Shown: positions 61,987-64,000 of the stretch, piece after piece
Layout: each line of letters starts with the position of its first letter
How positions within the stretch are numbered: position 1 is the first letter of the stretch
Source of the DNA: Peribacillus simplex
Lineage (GTDB): Bacteria; Bacillota; Bacilli; Bacillales; DSM-1321
Reading direction: 5' to 3'
DNA: 64,000 bases
Assembly (NCBI RefSeq): GCF_001578185.1
Contig: NZ_CP011008.1
Span: 772,001-836,000 of the forward strand
Notes under the pieces: generated by a model
The model's database searches: none
Told to the model about the DNA's origin: nothing
Seen by the model: the letters and a program-made list of their open reading frames with translations, nothing else
Position numbers and translations under genes: made by a program

Positions 61987-64000
61987 TCACTCCGTGGATA
62001 CAGCGGGATCTGCTTGTTCTTTAACTGGTACGACTTGAAGGAAGTGCTCTCCAGGGTTTTGAAGCAGGGCCTCTAAGGAGGCTGCTTCTTCCGTTTGGCC
62101 ATGATCTTTCAAGAGGTCCGTGTATTTGCCGAGAAGTTCGGCCACGTCCTGCAGGCCTTTAGCAGATAGGGGCTCAATCGAAATCTTTGCCCCTTTTGCA
62201 ACCCGCTTCTTAATGATCTCCTTGGTTAATCCAGATTCAGGCTGTTGCCGTAAATAAACGACACCGCCAGTCATTCCTGCGCAAATCCATGGACCTGGGT
62301 CACCTAGAACCAAACCTCTTCCATTTGTCATATATTCAAAAGCGAATCCCTTAATATTGGAAGTCACCGCAATATTACCGGTTTCCTTTTCAGGAAGTGG
62401 TTGTTTCAATAATCCTCCAATGATCATATCAGCTCCGGATAGCCGGATTCCCGCCCTGGCATCGGCATCACCTTGGGCAATGAGGAGACCGTGCTGTGCA
62501 CCGTATCCAAAGCCCTTACCGACAGAGCCATTGTAGAACTTCCCATCTTTTCCGGGAGATTTAAAGATGGCAATATTACCGCCAATTGATGTTTTGCCAA
62601 TTCCATCCTGGGCGCCGCCATTCACGCTGATTGAAATCCCCTCCGTATTGTATGCCCCAAGTCCATTACCTGGGATGGAACCATCCTGGTAGGATAGGTG
62701 AACGGGAGGAAGTTTTTTGTATGATCCGTCAAGTCTTCCCCTGACGCGGTGACAGGACACCCTGCTGCCGAGTACGCGCTGTTCGGAAGTGATCGAGCTA
62801 TAGTTGCGAGATTGCTGCAGATCATCTACATGAGAATCCAGATATTCAGCGCCAACGGCAACCTGCATGGAGCCTTCATTCAAATATGCCTCGGTTTCTT
62901 TATGTGAGAATGGTGTTATATCCAATTTTTTTAATAAATAGGTTAAATCCAGTGATTGTTGACCCTTAACTTGCTGAAGCAAATCAGAACGTCCGACGAT
63001 ATCCTGCAGGTTCTTCACCCCAAGGGATCCAGTCAACGATTGGAGTTCTTTGGCAAATGCACTGAACATATTCGTTAAACCTTGAACGGCTAAATCAAAT
63101 TTTCGTGGAACAAAACGCCGCAGCCCATGTTCTTTAGCTTGTGCTTCCGATTCGATTTGAGTGGCGATGCCCACATGGCAGGTATCAAGGTGACATCCGC
63201 GGCACGTTGTACAGCCGACGGCGATCATCGAAAGGGTCCCAAACCCTACGCGGTTTGCCCCAAGCAGCATTAATTTCAATACATCCATCGAGCTTTTTAA
63301 CCCGCCATCAGCCCAAATTTCAACGGTCTGACGAATGCCTGACTCAAGCAGTGCGTTATGGGCAGCTTTTACACCAATCTCAACGGGTAGACCGACATGT
63401 GCGAGTGCATGAATCCTGGCGGCGCCTGTTCCGCCATCAAAACCAGAAAGCGTAATGATATCGGCCCCTGCTTTGGCGACGCCGACCGCAATCGTACCAA
63501 TGTTTGGAACGACCGGTACTTTGACGGCAACTTTTGCTTTGTCGTTTGCCGTTTTTAACTCATGGATCATTTGGGCCAAATCTTCAATTGAGTATATATC
63601 ATGGTTATTGGAAGGGGAGATCAAGTCGGAACCGATTGTTGCATTCCGGGCTTCCGCGATTTTCGCTGTGACCTTGGACCCGGGAAGGTGACCGCCTTCA
63701 CCAGGTTTTGCCCCTTGCCCAATTTTAATTTCCAATAGATTTGAAGAGTTCAAGAGTTCTGCATTGACACCGAAACGGCCGGAAGCGATTTGCTGTCCGC
63801 GGGATTTCGGGTACTTGCCCAGCATATCCTTGATTTCCCCGCCCTCGCCATTCATGCTGATCATGCCTAATCGCTCGGCAGCTTCTGCATATGCCCGGAA
63901 AGCAACCTCATTTTGTGATCCAAAGGACATGGAGGCAATGACGAACGGCAATTCCTGTTCTCCGACAGAAAGGCTGACTTCTTCAGAAGGTATGGAAGCA
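61987..64000 (-). CDS. Glutamate synthase large subunit, C-terminal part (5' partial)
   Basis: At least 671 residues; the frame stays open to the window edge, so the ATG at 63951 is internal. It carries the FMN/2-oxoglutarate synthase domain (SGRFGVNAELLNSS, IGQGAKPGEGGHLPG, TLSGFDGGTGAARIHALAHV) and the [3Fe-4S] cysteines CTTCRGCHLDTC (about 63178-63213). The GXGXG beta-helix domain follows (SINVNGGAQDGIGKTS reading as ISVNGGAQD, then GSVGKGFGYGAQHG). Converts glutamine and 2-oxoglutarate to glutamate with the small subunit. The N-terminal glutaminase domain is expected outside the window. Confidence 0.9.
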   Translation of the reverse strand, partial: ASIPSEEVSLSVGEQELPFVIASMSFGSQNEVAFRAYAEAAERLGMISMNGEGGEIKDMLGKYPKSRGQQIASGRFGVNAELLNSSNLLEIKIGQGAKPGEGGHLPGSKVTAKIAEARNATIGSDLISPSNNHDIYSIEDLAQMIHELKTANDKAKVAVKVPVVPNIGTIAVGVAKAGADIITLSGFDGGTGAARIHALAHVGLPVEIGVKAAHNALLESGIRQTVEIWADGGLKSSMDVLKLMLLGANRVGFGTLSMIAVGCTTCRGCHLDTCHVGIATQIESEAQAKEHGLRRFVPRKFDLAVQGLTNMFSAFAKELQSLTGSLGVKNLQDIVGRSDLLQQVKGQQSLDLTYLLKKLDITPFSHKETEAYLNEGSMQVAVGAEYLDSHVDDLQQSRNYSSITSEQRVLGSRVSCHRVRGRLDGSYKKLPPVHLSYQDGSIPGNGLGAYNTEGISISVNGGAQDGIGKTSIGGNIAIFKSPGKDGKFYNGSVGKGFGYGAQHGLLIAQGDADARAGIRLSGADMIIGGLLKQPLPEKETGNIAVTSNIKGFAFEYMTNGRGLVLGDPGPWICAGMTGGVVYLRQQPESGLTKEIIKKRVAKGAKISIEPLSAKGLQDVAELLGKYTDLLKDHGQTEEAASLEALLQNPGEHFLQVVPVKEQADPAVSTE

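Overview
The window reads as chromosome of a low-GC, endospore-forming Bacillaceae member. Evidence: strong Shine-Dalgarno sites with frequent TTG/GTG starts, spore protein genes (a gamma-type SASP sspE, an SspK-like SASP), and a block at about 44.8-55.2 kb in the same order as the Bacillus subtilis yfh/yga region (yfhD, yfhE, yfhF, recX, yfhH, sspK, yfhJ, yfhP, mutY, yfhS, fabL, sspE, ygaB, ygaC, ygaD). Protein resemblance suggests a Peribacillus/B. simplex-type genome, but this is inference. I found no rRNA, tRNA or CRISPR.

Layout. 0-7.5 kb: tail of a Gln-rich protein, a C45-family acyltransferase/hydrolase, a YdzA-like protein, then a BceAB/YxdLM-type peptide-export ABC operon with yxeA, convergent with a two-component system. 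7.8-12.6 kb: MFS drug exporter, the cystine importer tcyABC, a decayed gene and a DinB-fold protein. 13-28.7 kb: GNAT, TIGR01777 epimerase, aminotransferase, a phi-LC3-type holin followed by an NlpC/P60 protein that has lost its catalytic residues, a GDYXXLXY/DUF2157 pair, a PadR-HAAS-DUF4097 operon, an MFS gene and a 1554-residue membrane protein with a four-fold internal repeat. 28.9-32.9 kb: a decayed accessory island that splits an excisionase-like HTH gene. It is flanked by a 26-bp inverted repeat (25/26) and holds a methyltransferase remnant, a P450, an IS3 transposase remnant and an intact HTH paralogue. 33-38.9 kb: AI-2E-type permease, a polar amino-acid ABC importer, a LysR regulator and a universal stress protein. 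39-44.4 kb: a MerR-led acyl-CoA catabolic operon (dehydrogenases, thiolase, ligase). 44.5-44.8 kb: a compact cluster of DnaA boxes. 44.8-55.2 kb: the conserved yfh/yga block. 55.2-64 kb: an EamA permease with a structured leader, an EmrAB-type efflux operon with a flavoprotein and divergent MarR, an aromatic-acid-exporter-like protein, and the C-terminal part of a glutamate synthase large subunit running off the end.

The most unusual signals are the TIR-bounded island in a split HTH gene, the NlpC/P60 pseudoenzyme beside a holin, the DnaA-box cluster outside oriC context, the four-fold repeat membrane protein, and the attenuator-like leader of the EamA gene. All assignments come from reading the sequence and from memory of the families; no database search was run.
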